Assembly: GCA_002450155.1 (NCBI GenBank)
Contig: DJYO01000013.1
Span: 124,001-188,000 of the forward strand
Length of the DNA stretch: 64,000 nt
DNA from: Mageeibacillus sp. UBA6976
GTDB lineage: Bacteria > Bacillota > Clostridia > Saccharofermentanales > Saccharofermentanaceae
Direction of reading: 5' to 3'
The notes beneath the pieces are model-generated. The model was not told the origin of the DNA and ran no database searches. It saw only the letters and a list, made by a program, of their open reading frames with translations. A program made the translations under genes and the position numbers. Below are positions 27,204-36,122 of the stretch, piece by piece (positions within the stretch are counted from its first letter, which is position 1; each line of letters starts with the position of its first letter).

Positions 27204-29911
27204 CAGTCTCTTGCTACCTCTACATTACCGAAGGACTCGACTATATCGCCGACCTTAATGTCATTGTACCTAGCGATGGTAAGTCCACACTCATGACCTG
27301 AGAGGACTTCCTTGACAGAATCCTTCTCATGCTGGAGAGATCCTAACTCACCTGTATATACAACTACATCGTCTCTTATTACCCTGACGCTGGAATTTCT
27401 TAAGATCTTACCGTCGGTTACATAGCTTCCGCCGATAGTACCGATGCCGGAAACCTTAAAGAGCTGTCTGATCTCTGCATGACCCCAGACGACTTCTTCG
27501 ATCTTAGGAGCAAGCAGACCCTTCATGGCATTCTCAACGTCCTCGATGGCATTATAGATAACGCTGTAGAGCTTGATGTCAACACCGGCTTCCTTTGCCT
27601 TGTCGATTATCATCTGGTTAGGACGTACGTTAAATCCGATGATGATAGCATTGGATACGTCAGCGAGTACTATATCTGATTCATTGATGGCGCCTACGCC
27701 GCCGTGAATGATGGATACCTTGACCTCGTCGTTACTGAGCTTCTCAAGTGACTGGGATACAGCCTCGACTGAACCCTGGACATCGGCCTTGATGATGAGG
27801 TTAAGATCCTTAACATCGCCTGCAGCCATCTGCTGGGCAAGAGTCTCGAGACTCATCTTCGAAGATCTCCTGAGCTGCTCCTCACGCTGCTTGATCTTAC
27901 GCTTCTCAACCAACTGACGTGCGATCTTATCATCTGTTACGGCATATAAGAGCTCACCTGCCTCAGGAACTTCAGGAAGACCTAAGATCTCAACAGGGAT
28001 CGAAGGACCTGCCTTCTTGATGGCATTACCCTTATCGTCGTACATGGCACGTACATTACCCATGATAGGTCCGCATACAACGGTATCGCCCTGCTTGAGT
28101 GTACCCTTCTGTACAAGCACTGATGCAACAGGACCTCTGTTCTTATCAAGCTGTGCCTCGATAACTGCACCCCTTGCAGGTCCCTTAGGATCAGCCTTGA
28201 GTTCCATGACATCTGCAGTAAGAAGAACGTTCTCCAAGAGCTCATCGATACCTGTACCCTGCTTGGCAGAGATAGGTACCATGATGGTAGAGCCACCCCA
28301 GTCCTCGCATACGAGGCCGTATGTTGTAAGTTCCTGCTTGACCTTGTCGGGGTTAGCACCCGGTTTATCTATCTTGTTTATAGCAACGATTATCTCTGTG
28401 TTTGCTGCTCTTGCGTGGTTGATAGCCTCAATTGTCTGGGGCATTACACCGTCGTCTGCAGCAACTACCAGGATAGCGATATCTGTAAACTGTGCACCTC
28501 TTGCACGCATCGTAGTAAATGCTTCGTGACCCGGAGTATCGATGAATGTGATCTGGCGCCCCTTAAGTCTTACTGTATAAGCACCGATCTTCTGGGTGAT
28601 ACCGCCGGCCTCGCCTGCAGTAACGCTTGTTGAACGGATCTTATCGAGCAGTGATGTCTTACCGTGGTCAACGTGACCCATTACAACAACTACAGGAGGT
28701 CTAGCCTCGAGATTTTCTTCCTTCTCGGCAGTCTCCTCAAAGAGGATATCCTCTTCTGTCTTCTCCTCCAAAAGCTCGGCATTGATACCGAAGGCATCTG
28801 CGATAAGACATGCAGTGTCGAAGTCTAATTCCTGATTGATAGTAGCCATTACGCCCAGCTTCATAAGCTCCATAATGACTTCAGAGCTCTTCTTGCCGAT
28901 ACCTTCTGCAAAGTCCTTAACAGTGATGAAAGCAGGGATCTTGATCTCAGTGATAACCTGCTGCTGCTCATAAGAAGCCTGATCAGACTGCTTCTTCTTT
29001 TTCTTCCTGTAGGAATACTCATCGTATTCACCGTCCTCGTTTACCCTGCCGGTAAACTGATTGCGGTTCTGCTTACGCTTATCGGTAGTACCCTTGGCAT
29101 TCTCCCTTCTCTCGCTGTCAGAATGCTTCTTATCGAAAGCAGACTTCTCTGCATAAGAGGATCTGCTCTTCTTTACTTCTTCGATGGGTGCAGCTGCCTT
29201 AGGCTTTGCCGCCCTTCTGGCAGGCTGTCTTGTCTGTCCTTCCTCATCCTTATCCTTATCGAAGGAAGGTGCGCTCTTACCGCCCTGGTATCTTCCCTGA
29301 CCCTGGGGACGTGAAGAAGAACCATAGTAATTATTCCCGCCCTTGGAAGGATTCTTGCGGTCCTTGTTATATGTGATGATGGTAGAGCTTCTGTATGTCT
29401 CGCCCTTGGAAGGAACATTACCCAGTGATACAACAGCTGAAGACAGCCTTGACTGGGGCTTCTTTGCTTCAGTTTCCTCAGGCTCTTCCTTCTTTGTTTC
29501 TGCTGCAGGCTCTGCTTCAACCTTCTTTACGGGAGCAGGTTCTTCTTTCTTCTCTGCTTTCTTTGTATCTATAGCTTCATCCTTTACAGGCTCCTCTTCA
29601 GTCTTCTTTGCAGCAGCCTTCTTGGCGGGAGCTTTCTTAGCTGCAGGCTTAGCCTTCTCCTCTGTCTTCTTTGCTTCGGGCTCGGCCTTAGGCTCAGCTG
29701 CTTCCTTAGCCTTCTTCTCAGCTGTCTTGGCAGGCTTCTTGGCAGGAGCTGCCTTCTCTTCTGCTACAGCTTCTGCAGGTGCTTTTACCTCCTTCTCTTC
29801 GGGAGCAGGGGTTTCTGCCTTTTTCTTATGGACTCTTCCGAGTCTCATCTTCTTATTACCGGAGACGCCTCCTACTGTTATGCCGTTTTTCTTCTCGTTC
29901 TCATCACTCAT
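27203..29911 (-). CDS. infB: Translation initiation factor IF-2
   Basis: IF-2 is the GTPase that brings initiator tRNA to the ribosome. The 902-aa protein has a ~330-residue low-complexity N-terminus rich in Ala, Lys, Glu and Pro, then an IF2_N domain (KDFAEGIGKKSSEV), the GTPase motifs GHVDHGKTSLLD, DTPGHEAF and NKID, and the C-terminal domains II-IV. The repetitive N-terminus gives several long false frames on the other strand. It starts immediately after the ylxQ stop with GGAGGATC upstream. Confidence 0.97.
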   Translation of the reverse strand: MSDENEKKNGITVGGVSGNKKMRLGRVHKKKAETPAPEEKEVKAPAEAVAEEKAAPAKKPAKTAEKKAKEAAEPKAEPEAKKTEEKAKPAAKKAPAKKAAAKKTEEEPVKDEAIDTKKAEKKEEPAPVKKVEAEPAAETKKEEPEETEAKKPQSRLSSAVVSLGNVPSKGETYRSSTIITYNKDRKNPSKGGNNYYGSSSRPQGQGRYQGGKSAPSFDKDKDEEGQTRQPARRAAKPKAAAPIEEVKKSRSSYAEKSAFDKKHSDSERRENAKGTTDKRKQNRNQFTGRVNEDGEYDEYSYRKKKKKQSDQASYEQQQVITEIKIPAFITVKDFAEGIGKKSSEVIMELMKLGVMATINQELDFDTACLIADAFGINAELLEEKTEEDILFEETAEKEENLEARPPVVVVMGHVDHGKTSLLDKIRSTSVTAGEAGGITQKIGAYTVRLKGRQITFIDTPGHEAFTTMRARGAQFTDIAILVVAADDGVMPQTIEAINHARAANTEIIVAINKIDKPGANPDKVKQELTTYGLVCEDWGGSTIMVPISAKQGTGIDELLENVLLTADVMELKADPKGPARGAVIEAQLDKNRGPVASVLVQKGTLKQGDTVVCGPIMGNVRAMYDDKGNAIKKAGPSIPVEILGLPEVPEAGELLYAVTDDKIARQLVEKRKIKQREEQLRRSSKMSLETLAQQMAAGDVKDLNLIIKADVQGSVEAVSQSLEKLSNDEVKVSIIHGGVGAINESDIVLADVSNAIIIGFNVRPNQMIIDKAKEAGVDIKLYSVIYNAIEDVENAMKGLLAPKIEEVVWGHAEIRQLFKVSGIGTIGGSYVTDGKILRNSSVRVIRDDVVVYTGELGSLQHEKDSVKEVLSGHECGLTIARYNDIKVGDIVESFGNVEVARD

Positions 29912-30253
29912 TTATTCTTGATCCTCCTGGTTAAAACCGTCCAGCAATTTCTCCAAACCTGAAGCAAAGCCTTCATCCTCAACTGCCACGCATGTTCTCG
30001 CCCTCTTGCCTATCCTGTCACCTAATACTTCGGAATTGCCAAACCTGTATAGACTTGCAGGCCCGGATGCCCGGGAGACTTTAGCAGCATTTAAGATCTT
30101 ATCCAAAGTATTGGCAGAGATATCACCTGTGACTACTATCACCTTCGCTCTTCCGGATTCAAGGGAGGCACACACCGCATCCTGTCCGGATACGAGTTTG
30201 CCTGCACGCTGCATCAGGCCGAACAATCCGTATATCTTCTCTTCTGCCGTCAT
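29912..30253 (-). CDS. ylxQ: L7Ae-family ribosomal-type protein YlxQ
   Basis: 113-aa L7Ae/L30e-type RNA-binding protein with GLMQRAGKLVSGQDAV at the N-terminus and the nucleic-acid-binding VIVVTGDISANTLDKI segment. YlxQ proteins bind kink-turn-like RNA. Position between ylxR and infB is diagnostic. It overlaps ylxR by four bases. Confidence 0.88.
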   Translation of the reverse strand: MTAEEKIYGLFGLMQRAGKLVSGQDAVCASLESGRAKVIVVTGDISANTLDKILNAAKVSRASGPASLYRFGNSEVLGDRIGKRARTCVAVEDEGFASGLEKLLDGFNQEDQE

Positions 30254-30525
30254 TCTTGTACACTGCTTCGAAGGATCTCCTCTGCAAGAGAATCGATCTC
30301 TTCCTTGGTAACAGGGCGTCTTAAACCTTTTGACAGTTTAGATGCCTTCTTTAGTTCCTGTTTGATACAGTCACTGTTGTGGCACAGATAAGATCCCCTC
30401 CCCGGGAGTTTGCCCGTGGGATCGTATACTATGCTTCCGTCAGGCATACTGCAGATCCTCAGGAGATCTTTCTTATCTTTACGCTCCTTGCAGGAGACAC
30501 ATTGCCGCTGCGGCTGTTTCTTCAT
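30250..30525 (-). CDS. ylxR: YlxR-family RNA-binding protein (RNase P modulator RnpM-like)
   Basis: 91-aa protein with the family signatures QCVSCKERKDKKDLLRI, KLPGRGSYLCHN and a basic tail. The YlxR family binds RNA; its Bacillus member has been renamed RnpM because it modulates RNase P. It is coupled to nusA by a TAATG overlap. Confidence 0.92.
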   Translation of the reverse strand: MKKQPQRQCVSCKERKDKKDLLRICSMPDGSIVYDPTGKLPGRGSYLCHNSDCIKQELKKASKLSKGLRRPVTKEEIDSLAEEILRSSVQE

Positions 30526-31700
30526 TACTTGTTGCCTTCCTCTTCTTCAACAACCTTAAAGTCAGATACGAGAGCCTGGGATGCCTCGTCGCTGTCCTCA
30601 GATTCCTTCTTGATATCGATCTTAAAGTCTGTGAGTCTTGCAGCAAGACGTACATTCTGTCCGTTTCTGCCGATCGCAAGTGAGAACTGCTGATCAGGTA
30701 CGATTACCTTAGCATGCTTCTCGATGGTACCGTCATTGTTCTTGGTCATCTCAATATCTACACGGATGACTGTTGCAGGCTGCAAAGCCTCTGAGATGAA
30801 CAATGCGGGATCCTCGTTCCAGTCAACGATATCGATCTTCTCATCAGATAATTCTGTCATGACCTGCTGAACACGCTGTCCGCGCTGTCCTACACATGCA
30901 CCCTTTGCATCGATATCAGGATCTCTGGAGTAAACAGCGATCTTGGATCTTGAACCGGGCTCTCTTGCAACTGCCTTGATGATGACATCGCCTGACTTGA
31001 TCTCAGGTACTTCAAGCTCAAAGAGCTTGGATACGAGCTGAGGCGCTGTTCTTGAGAGGATAACAGAAGGTCTGCCGTTCTCTTCCTTAACACCTACGAT
31101 ATAGAACTTCATCTTCATGTTGTTCTCGTAGCTTTCCTTCCTGTTGCCCCTGATCTGGCCGTCGCGCTTAACGATTGCTTCTGCACGGCCGATATTTACA
31201 TATACATTGTTGTTGTCCTTACGGAGGATAGTACCTGTAGTAACCTCATTGATCCTGCTGGAGAACTCATTCTTGATCTTGGCACCCTCAGCGTCTCTGA
31301 GCTTCTGGTTGATGGCACTCTTGGCAGCACCGGCAGCAAGACGGCCCAGATCCTCAACATCTATCGCAACCTCGATCTCGTCTCCGATCTCGATGTCCTC
31401 GCCGCCTGCATCCTGAGCCTCGTTAAGAGATATCTCATTAAGAGGATCGAGTACTTCGTCAACTACTTCTGCAAGCTTATATACATAGATCTCGCCGGTG
31501 TCTCTGTCGATCTCTGCAAATACGTTCTTGATCTTGGCATCCTTGTTATTGCTGCCGAACTCACGCTTGTAAGCTGCAACGATACCGCTCTCTATTGCCT
31601 GGAAAACTTCCTCTGCATCAATGTCACGCTCCTCGGCGAGTACTCTGACCAGATCGACCAATGACTCCTTAGGTTCCTCTTCCTGCTTTCTCTTTGCCAT
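30525..31700 (-). CDS. nusA: Transcription termination/antitermination factor NusA
   Basis: NusA binds RNA polymerase and nascent RNA, promoting pausing and intrinsic termination. The 391-aa protein has the N-terminal polymerase-binding domain, an S1 domain (VTTGTILRKDNNNVYV), and KH1/KH2 domains (GACVGQRGQRVQQV and LAIGRNGQNVRLAARL). There is no C-terminal AR2 extension, as usual for Firmicutes. AGGAGG precedes the ATG. See the terminator in the rimP leader for likely autoregulation. Confidence 0.96.
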   Translation of the reverse strand: MAKRKQEEEPKESLVDLVRVLAEERDIDAEEVFQAIESGIVAAYKREFGSNNKDAKIKNVFAEIDRDTGEIYVYKLAEVVDEVLDPLNEISLNEAQDAGGEDIEIGDEIEVAIDVEDLGRLAAGAAKSAINQKLRDAEGAKIKNEFSSRINEVTTGTILRKDNNNVYVNIGRAEAIVKRDGQIRGNRKESYENNMKMKFYIVGVKEENGRPSVILSRTAPQLVSKLFELEVPEIKSGDVIIKAVAREPGSRSKIAVYSRDPDIDAKGACVGQRGQRVQQVMTELSDEKIDIVDWNEDPALFISEALQPATVIRVDIEMTKNNDGTIEKHAKVIVPDQQFSLAIGRNGQNVRLAARLTDFKIDIKKESEDSDEASQALVSDFKVVEEEEGNK

Positions 31701-31714
31701 ATTATGCCTCCTAA

Positions 31715-32179
31715 TTAAAAATCAATATGTCTTACAGCCTTTGCTATATCGCTCAAAGCCAAATCATATTCAGTTCCGTTTTCTGCCTCAAGTACCACTC
31801 TGTCTCCGGAATAAGACTTAAGGACAGATGTAAAGTTCTTAACACCATCTCTTGCTGCAAACAAGGTAATGTCCAGCTTCTCGCCCTCGTACCTTACATA
31901 GTCCTCTATAGTCTCAAGCGGCCTTGTAAGTCCGGGCGAAGATACTTCGAAGTAATCGGCATCAGACTGCATTCCACTGTCGATTATGGGATCTACTGCA
32001 GCTGAGAATGCCTCGCAGTCATCAAGACCTACCCCACCCTTCTTATCTATAAAGAGACGGAGGAAAAGATCCTGCCCTTCCTTCTTGTACTCACAGTCCA
32101 CAAGATCATAGCCCATCTCCTTAGCGACGGGCAGTGCCAGATCGAAAGCTTCCTGTGCCTTCTTCGAACGTTTTGCCAA
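31715..32179 (-). CDS. rimP: Ribosome maturation factor RimP
   Basis: RimP assists 30S assembly. The protein (154 aa from the chosen start) contains LVDCEYKKEGQDLFLRLFIDKKGGVGLDDCE and EVSSPGLTRPLETIEDY, typical of the family. The open frame continues to an ATG at 32227, but that would lie inside the leader terminator; the TTG at 32179 is preceded by AAGGAGAG and gives MAKRSKKAQEAF, so I choose it. First gene of the nusA-infB operon. Confidence 0.92.
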   Translation of the reverse strand: MAKRSKKAQEAFDLALPVAKEMGYDLVDCEYKKEGQDLFLRLFIDKKGGVGLDDCEAFSAAVDPIIDSGMQSDADYFEVSSPGLTRPLETIEDYVRYEGEKLDITLFAARDGVKNFTSVLKSYSGDRVVLEAENGTEYDLALSDIAKAVRHIDF

Positions 32180-32196
32180 ATCAACTCTCCTTACAA

Positions 32197-32224
32197 CAAA
32201 AAACGGACTTGAAACAAGTCCGTT
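32197..32224 (-). terminator. Intrinsic terminator/attenuator in the rimP-nusA operon leader
   Basis: Minus strand: AACGGACTTG, loop TTT, CAAGTCCGTT, then TTTTG: a perfect 10-bp stem with U tract. It lies between the promoter (32253-32281) and the rimP TTG start, so it would control the whole operon. In Bacillus subtilis the rimP-nusA leader holds a NusA-dependent terminator used for autoregulation; the same role is inferred here. Confidence 0.75.
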
Positions 32225-32252
32225 CATAAAAGTAAATCTTAAGAACGTGTAT

Positions 32253-32281
32253 ATACTACCACTTTAATAAGCCAGGTGCAA
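32253..32281 (-). promoter_or_regulatory. Promoter of the rimP-nusA-infB operon
   Basis: Minus strand: -35 TTGCAC (281-276), 17-bp spacer, -10 TAGTAT (258-253), about 75 bp before the rimP start and directly upstream of the leader terminator. Confidence 0.5.
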
Positions 32282-32378
32282 TCAGAAAAATATTTATAAT
32301 TTTATTCACAATTGACTGTTCATTTTAAAGGTACTTTACAGTAAAATAAATTTATCCAAAAAAAAGGAGATTTTGTGT

Positions 32379-32789
32379 ATGATCAAATTAATTGCAGGCC
32401 CTAAGGGCACAGGCAAAACAGCAAAACTCGTAGATGACATTAATGCAGTTGCAGCTTCTGACAGCAACGTTGTCTGCCTTGAAAGAGGTAACCGTTTAGA
32501 CCAGCTCTTAAAGCCCACGGTTCGTCTTGTAAATATGAAGGAATACCCTATCGAGGGATTCGACCAGGTTTTGGCTTTCATCTGCGGTATATGCTCCAAG
32601 GATTACGATTTAACACATATCTATGTTGACGCGATCTGCAAAGTTGCTAATAACTATGAACCCGACGGTCTCGGTGATTTCCTCTTAAAGCTCGATGCTT
32701 TCCTGAAGGACACACCTGTTACGGCAACGATCCTCTACAGCGGCGAGATCGACAGTCTCCCCGAGGAAGCAAGGAAATTCGCAGAATAA
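32379..32789 (+). CDS. Small P-loop NTP-binding protein of unknown role
   Basis: 136-aa protein with an early Walker A motif (GPKGTGKTAKL, residues about 6-16) and hydrophobic strand FDQVLAFICG and THIYVDAICK later, where a Walker B-like acidic residue could lie. AAAGGAGA lies eight bases before the ATG; a TTG two codons earlier is open but less likely. Similar small ATP-binding proteins occur widely in Clostridia without known function. It is divergent from rimP; a TTGACT at 32332 may be part of its promoter. Followed by mscL on the same strand. Confidence 0.75.
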   Translation: MIKLIAGPKGTGKTAKLVDDINAVAASDSNVVCLERGNRLDQLLKPTVRLVNMKEYPIEGFDQVLAFICGICSKDYDLTHIYVDAICKVANNYEPDGLGDFLLKLDAFLKDTPVTATILYSGEIDSLPEEARKFAE

Positions 32790-32852
32790 TACGTAATACT
32801 TCCGGAAACGATCCGGCAAAAAACACAACCAAATAACAGGAGGGAAACACTA

Positions 32853-33278
32853 ATGGGATTACTTAAAGAATTTAAGGAATTTGCACTTAAGGGTAACGTA
32901 ATGGATATGGCTGTCGGTGTTATCATCGGTGGTGCTTTCGGTGGTATCGTCGGAGCTTTGACAGATGACTTCATCAATCCACTCATCAACTCTTTCGGTG
33001 GAGCTGAGGTTGCCGGATCATTCGTTCTGCCCTGGTCAAAGCTTGCTGAGAGCACAGATCCTGAAGTTCTTGCTACTATTTCACTTAACTATGGACACTT
33101 CATTACTCAGATCATCAACTTCCTGATCCTCGCTGTTGTACTCTTCATCATAATCAAGGGCATGAACAAGCTTATGGCACTCGGTAAGAAGAAGGCTGAG
33201 GAAGAAGCAGCTGCACCGGAGCCTTCTGATGAAGTTAAGCTTCTCACAGAGATCAAGGACATCCTCAAGGAGAAGTAA
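32853..33278 (+). CDS. mscL: Large-conductance mechanosensitive channel MscL
   Basis: MscL is a homopentameric tension-gated pore that releases solutes on hypo-osmotic shock. The 141-aa protein has the N-terminal amphipathic helix FKEFALKGNVMDMAVGVIIG, TM1, a periplasmic loop, TM2 (about 86-108, FLILAVVLFIIIKGMNKL) and a charged C-terminal helix. AGGAGGGA precedes the start. A terminator follows at 33303. Confidence 0.97.
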   Translation: MGLLKEFKEFALKGNVMDMAVGVIIGGAFGGIVGALTDDFINPLINSFGGAEVAGSFVLPWSKLAESTDPEVLATISLNYGHFITQIINFLILAVVLFIIIKGMNKLMALGKKKAEEEAAAPEPSDEVKLLTEIKDILKEK

Positions 33279-33302
33279 TGTCCTTATAATCCTGCAAATA
33301 CG

Positions 33303-33333
33303 GGAGCTTCATAATTGAAGCTCCTTTATTTTT
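33303..33333 (+). terminator. Intrinsic terminator after mscL
   Basis: GGAGCTTCA, loop TAAT, TGAAGCTCC, then TTTATTTTT: a perfect 9-bp stem 24 bp after the mscL stop. Confidence 0.88.
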
Positions 33334-33353
33334 GCACTGGCATGATTTACTTG

Positions 33354-33382
33354 TTGACTTTGCGATTTTATTTATGTATAAT
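33354..33382 (+). promoter_or_regulatory. Promoter of tRNA-Thr
   Basis: -35 TTGACT (354-359), 17-bp spacer, -10 TATAAT (377-382), about 24 bp before the mature tRNA 5' end. A near-consensus sigma-A promoter. Confidence 0.85.
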
Positions 33383-33405
33383 CTCACCTGCGTTGACAAG
33401 AAGAC

Positions 33406-33481
33406 GCCAACTTAGCTCAGTTGGTAGAGCAGCTGATTTGTAATCAGCAGGTCGTGGGTTCGAGTCCCACAATTGGCTCCA
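33406..33481 (+). tRNA. tRNA-Thr, anticodon TGT
   Basis: Full cloverleaf with encoded CCA. D stem GCTC/GAGC, anticodon stem GCTGA/TCAGC with loop TTTGTAA (anticodon TGT), T stem GTGGG/CCCAC with TTCGAGT loop. The acceptor halves GCCAACT and AATTGGC pair except for one C-A mismatch at position 6:67. Confidence 0.95.
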
Positions 33482-33489
33482 CAACAAAG

Positions 33490-33520
33490 AACCCCGCAGA
33501 TTTCAGTTTGCGGGGTTTTT
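33490..33520 (+). terminator. Intrinsic terminator of tRNA-Thr
   Basis: AACCCCGCA ... TGCGGGGTT stem followed by TTTTT, starting nine bases after the tRNA CCA end. Confidence 0.9.
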
Positions 33521-33608
33521 CATTTATCGTATTTTCTTGTTAATTATATGAAATGGCCCCCGGAAGTGGGAAAATAATATCGATTACGAACAGAAAGGAC
33601 ATATAATT

Positions 33609-34382
33609 ATGAAAAAGATCATTGCAGCTACATTAATAGCAGCATGTATCGGATGCACGGTAATCGGCTGCTCAAAGGAAACAGAAAGCAGCGAGAATCC
33701 TGAAGCATCTGATGTAGCAGAAAGCGCAGCAACAACAGAAGATACAACTGCTTCTTCCGAGGACACAACAGGAGAAACAACAGCAGCTCCTGCAGAGACT
33801 TCTGCTCCCGCAAATGCACAGAGCACAGCTGAGATCTACGACGCACTCATCGAGGAACTCAGAGCTGCCCGTAACGGCCAGGCTGATGATAATGCCATAA
33901 CTGAACTTGCTGAGAAAATATCCTATGATACTATCTATGCTTACGAGGATGCTATTATCTACTACACAGAGCTCGACCTCGACAACAACGGCACAGATGA
34001 ACTCCTTATCTACCAGCACATTGAGACATCTGAATATACAATACCTGTAATCTACGATGCTTACACTGTAACTAATGGTGAGCTCGTTCACTTCATCGCT
34101 GGTGGTGCACGTAACTCCTACTACCTTGCAGCTGACGGTTCATTCTACAATATGTCTTCTGGAGGTGCAGCTTACTCAGGATTCTCCAAGTACACATATG
34201 CTAACGGCGCACTGACACCCGTTAACGACTACTACTATACAGATGACAAGTCAGGCGATGTTAAGTGGTATCACAGCAATTCAGGTCTCTGGGAAGACGA
34301 TGGTACAGAAGTCACAGAGGAAGAAGCACTTGCTTTCTTCGATTTCGACTACATGTATATCGCAAATAAAATGGTAGTATAA
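33609..34382 (+). CDS. Secreted lipoprotein of unknown function
   Basis: 257-aa protein with a type II signal peptide: charged MKK, hydrophobic core, lipobox VIGC with Cys21. Residues about 22-75 are Ser/Thr/Glu/Ala-rich (low complexity, likely a spacer through the wall). The C-terminal ~175 residues have EDAIIYYTELDLDNNGTDELLIY, a pattern seen in many clostridial lipoproteins where the D-x-D-x-N-G-x-D-E loop looks EF-hand-like and may bind calcium. Substrate unknown. AGAAAGGA lies before the ATG. Substrate for Lgt (22962). Confidence 0.8.
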   Translation: MKKIIAATLIAACIGCTVIGCSKETESSENPEASDVAESAATTEDTTASSEDTTGETTAAPAETSAPANAQSTAEIYDALIEELRAARNGQADDNAITELAEKISYDTIYAYEDAIIYYTELDLDNNGTDELLIYQHIETSEYTIPVIYDAYTVTNGELVHFIAGGARNSYYLAADGSFYNMSSGGAAYSGFSKYTYANGALTPVNDYYYTDDKSGDVKWYHSNSGLWEDDGTEVTEEEALAFFDFDYMYIANKMVV

Positions 34383-34387
34383 CCGCT

Positions 34388-34984
34388 ATGCTGACTGTTA
34401 TAGATTCGATCTGGGATAAGAAGCTTAATATCAAGACCTGCGGGAGTGATTACTCAGAGCTTGATGCGCATAATTTTGGCTATGACCCTACCCCCTATTA
34501 CTGTCTTAAGAAGCTTGCAGACAGCGGCCTGATAACTTCCTCCGATATATTTATAGACTACGGATGCGGAATGGGCAGAGCCTGTTTTGCGATGAACCGT
34601 TTTACAGGAGCTAAGGCTATAGGGATAGATCTGAATCCCAGATTCCTTAAGATTGCAGAGGATAATCTTGATTCTTTCGGCAGGTCCGGAAATATTGAAT
34701 TCATATTGGAAGATGCGGCCTTATATATGCCCTGCGAAGGGTCGGTCTTCTATTTCTACAACCCGTTCTCCTGCGATATCCAGCTCAAGGTCCTGGAGAA
34801 TATAAAGAGCTATTCTATAAGATCCGGTACCGAGATCAAGCTTATATTCCTTCAGCCTACAAAGCATGTGGAACAGGCGCTTAGCGAAGAGGATATCACC
34901 CTTATAAAAAAGATCGATCTCAGACCTTTGGTAAGGTCCAAGACCAATCGCATGTTTATGTTTATCTATAAATATCCTGCTTAA
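34388..34984 (+). CDS. Class I SAM-dependent methyltransferase
   Basis: 198-aa protein with a Rossmann-type SAM-binding motif I (FIDYGCGMGRACFAM), motif II-like acidic residue in AIGIDLNPRF and EFILEDAALY after it. Target not evident: the FYNPFS segment could be the catalytic region (compare NPPF/NPPY). It begins five bases after the lipoprotein stop with a weak ribosome binding site, and its 3' end overlaps the convergent EIIC gene by four bases. Confidence 0.82.
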   Translation: MLTVIDSIWDKKLNIKTCGSDYSELDAHNFGYDPTPYYCLKKLADSGLITSSDIFIDYGCGMGRACFAMNRFTGAKAIGIDLNPRFLKIAEDNLDSFGRSGNIEFILEDAALYMPCEGSVFYFYNPFSCDIQLKVLENIKSYSIRSGTEIKLIFLQPTKHVEQALSEEDITLIKKIDLRPLVRSKTNRMFMFIYKYPA

Positions 34985-36063
34985 GGGAGCTTCATGTAGC
35001 CTTCCTTGATAAGGCCAATCTTTCTTAAGATCAGCTCGAATACAACGGAAAGGATCGCCGGAGCCAGTACGCAGACGATGAGCATTCCGCACCATGCCAT
35101 AGCATTAAGGTTTCCTGAATCAGTCATTGCGGAAATGCATCCAATAGGACCTACAAGACCACAGGTGCCCATACCCGCAGATACGCCGTTACACTCAAGC
35201 TTAAAGAGCATTGTTGCCATAGGGCCCGTTATTGCCGATGCAAGTGTTGCAGGGATCCAGATCTGAGGATGCTTAACGATATTAGGCATCTGGAGCATTG
35301 ATGTGCCGAGACCCTGAGATACGACACCGCCCCACTTATTGTCTCTGAAAGAGCAAGCCGCAAAGCCTACCATCTGAGCGCAGCAGCCGGCAAGTGCGGC
35401 GCCGCCTGCTATACCGGCGATACCGATGGAAGCACAGATAGCAGCACTTGAGATAGGGAGCGTCAGGATTATACCTACTACTACTGATATTACAATACCC
35501 ATGAGGAACGGGTGCAGTGTTGTTGCCACATTGATGAATTCACCGATCCAGTTCATTGCGATAGCGATCGCAGGGCATGTGATGTATGCGACAAGAAGAC
35601 CTGAGCCCAGGGTAACTATAGGAGTTACGAGGATATCGACCTTAGTCTCCTTAGATACTGCCTTACCGAATTCTGTTGCAACTATGACTGCGATGAATAC
35701 TCCCAGAGGACCTGCCGCATAGGGAGTGCCCGGATAAGAATTAGCAAAGTAGCCTACGCATGTAGCACAAGCCATGACGAGCATAGGTGCTTTAAGTGCT
35801 GCAGCGATACCGACACCTATCGCAGCACCTGTTATAGCCTGAGCCATCTTACCTGCTTTAAGGAGAAGCCCAGATATAACAACAAATGCTTCACCTGGGA
35901 TAAGTCCGATATACTGACCCAATGTGATAAGTATCGTACCTATAAGAAGTGAAGCAAAAAGCCCCTGAGCCATTCCGCTCATGGCATCAACAAAGTATGT
36001 CTTGGCGCTGATATTAATGTCTTTCCTCTTAAGAAAACCAGAGAAAGATCCCTTTTTTGACAT
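34981..36063 (-). CDS. PTS-type EIIC membrane protein (EIIC_2 family), orphan
   Basis: 360-aa polytopic protein with about ten hydrophobic segments. The glycine-rich GMGTCGLVGPIGCISAM stretch and the overall pattern match the PTS_EIIC_2 family, EIIC-like proteins often without EIIA/EIIB partners. No EIIA, EIIB or sugar enzyme lies beside it, so transport through a PTS is not shown. GGAGGTAAC precedes the ATG. Substrate unknown. Confidence 0.75.
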   Translation of the reverse strand: MSKKGSFSGFLKRKDINISAKTYFVDAMSGMAQGLFASLLIGTILITLGQYIGLIPGEAFVVISGLLLKAGKMAQAITGAAIGVGIAAALKAPMLVMACATCVGYFANSYPGTPYAAGPLGVFIAVIVATEFGKAVSKETKVDILVTPIVTLGSGLLVAYITCPAIAIAMNWIGEFINVATTLHPFLMGIVISVVVGIILTLPISSAAICASIGIAGIAGGAALAGCCAQMVGFAACSFRDNKWGGVVSQGLGTSMLQMPNIVKHPQIWIPATLASAITGPMATMLFKLECNGVSAGMGTCGLVGPIGCISAMTDSGNLNAMAWCGMLIVCVLAPAILSVVFELILRKIGLIKEGYMKLP

Positions 36064-36122
36064 GTTCCGTTACCTCCGCCCTTGTTTATTGCACAAATGT
36101 TAGCACAGCAGATATATCGTTT

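Noticed and set aside
29343..29921. Long plus-strand reading frame opposite infB
   Set aside because: It is the complement of the Ala/Lys/Glu-rich infB N-terminus, gives a Ser/Ala/Phe-rich low-complexity peptide and has no ribosome binding site.
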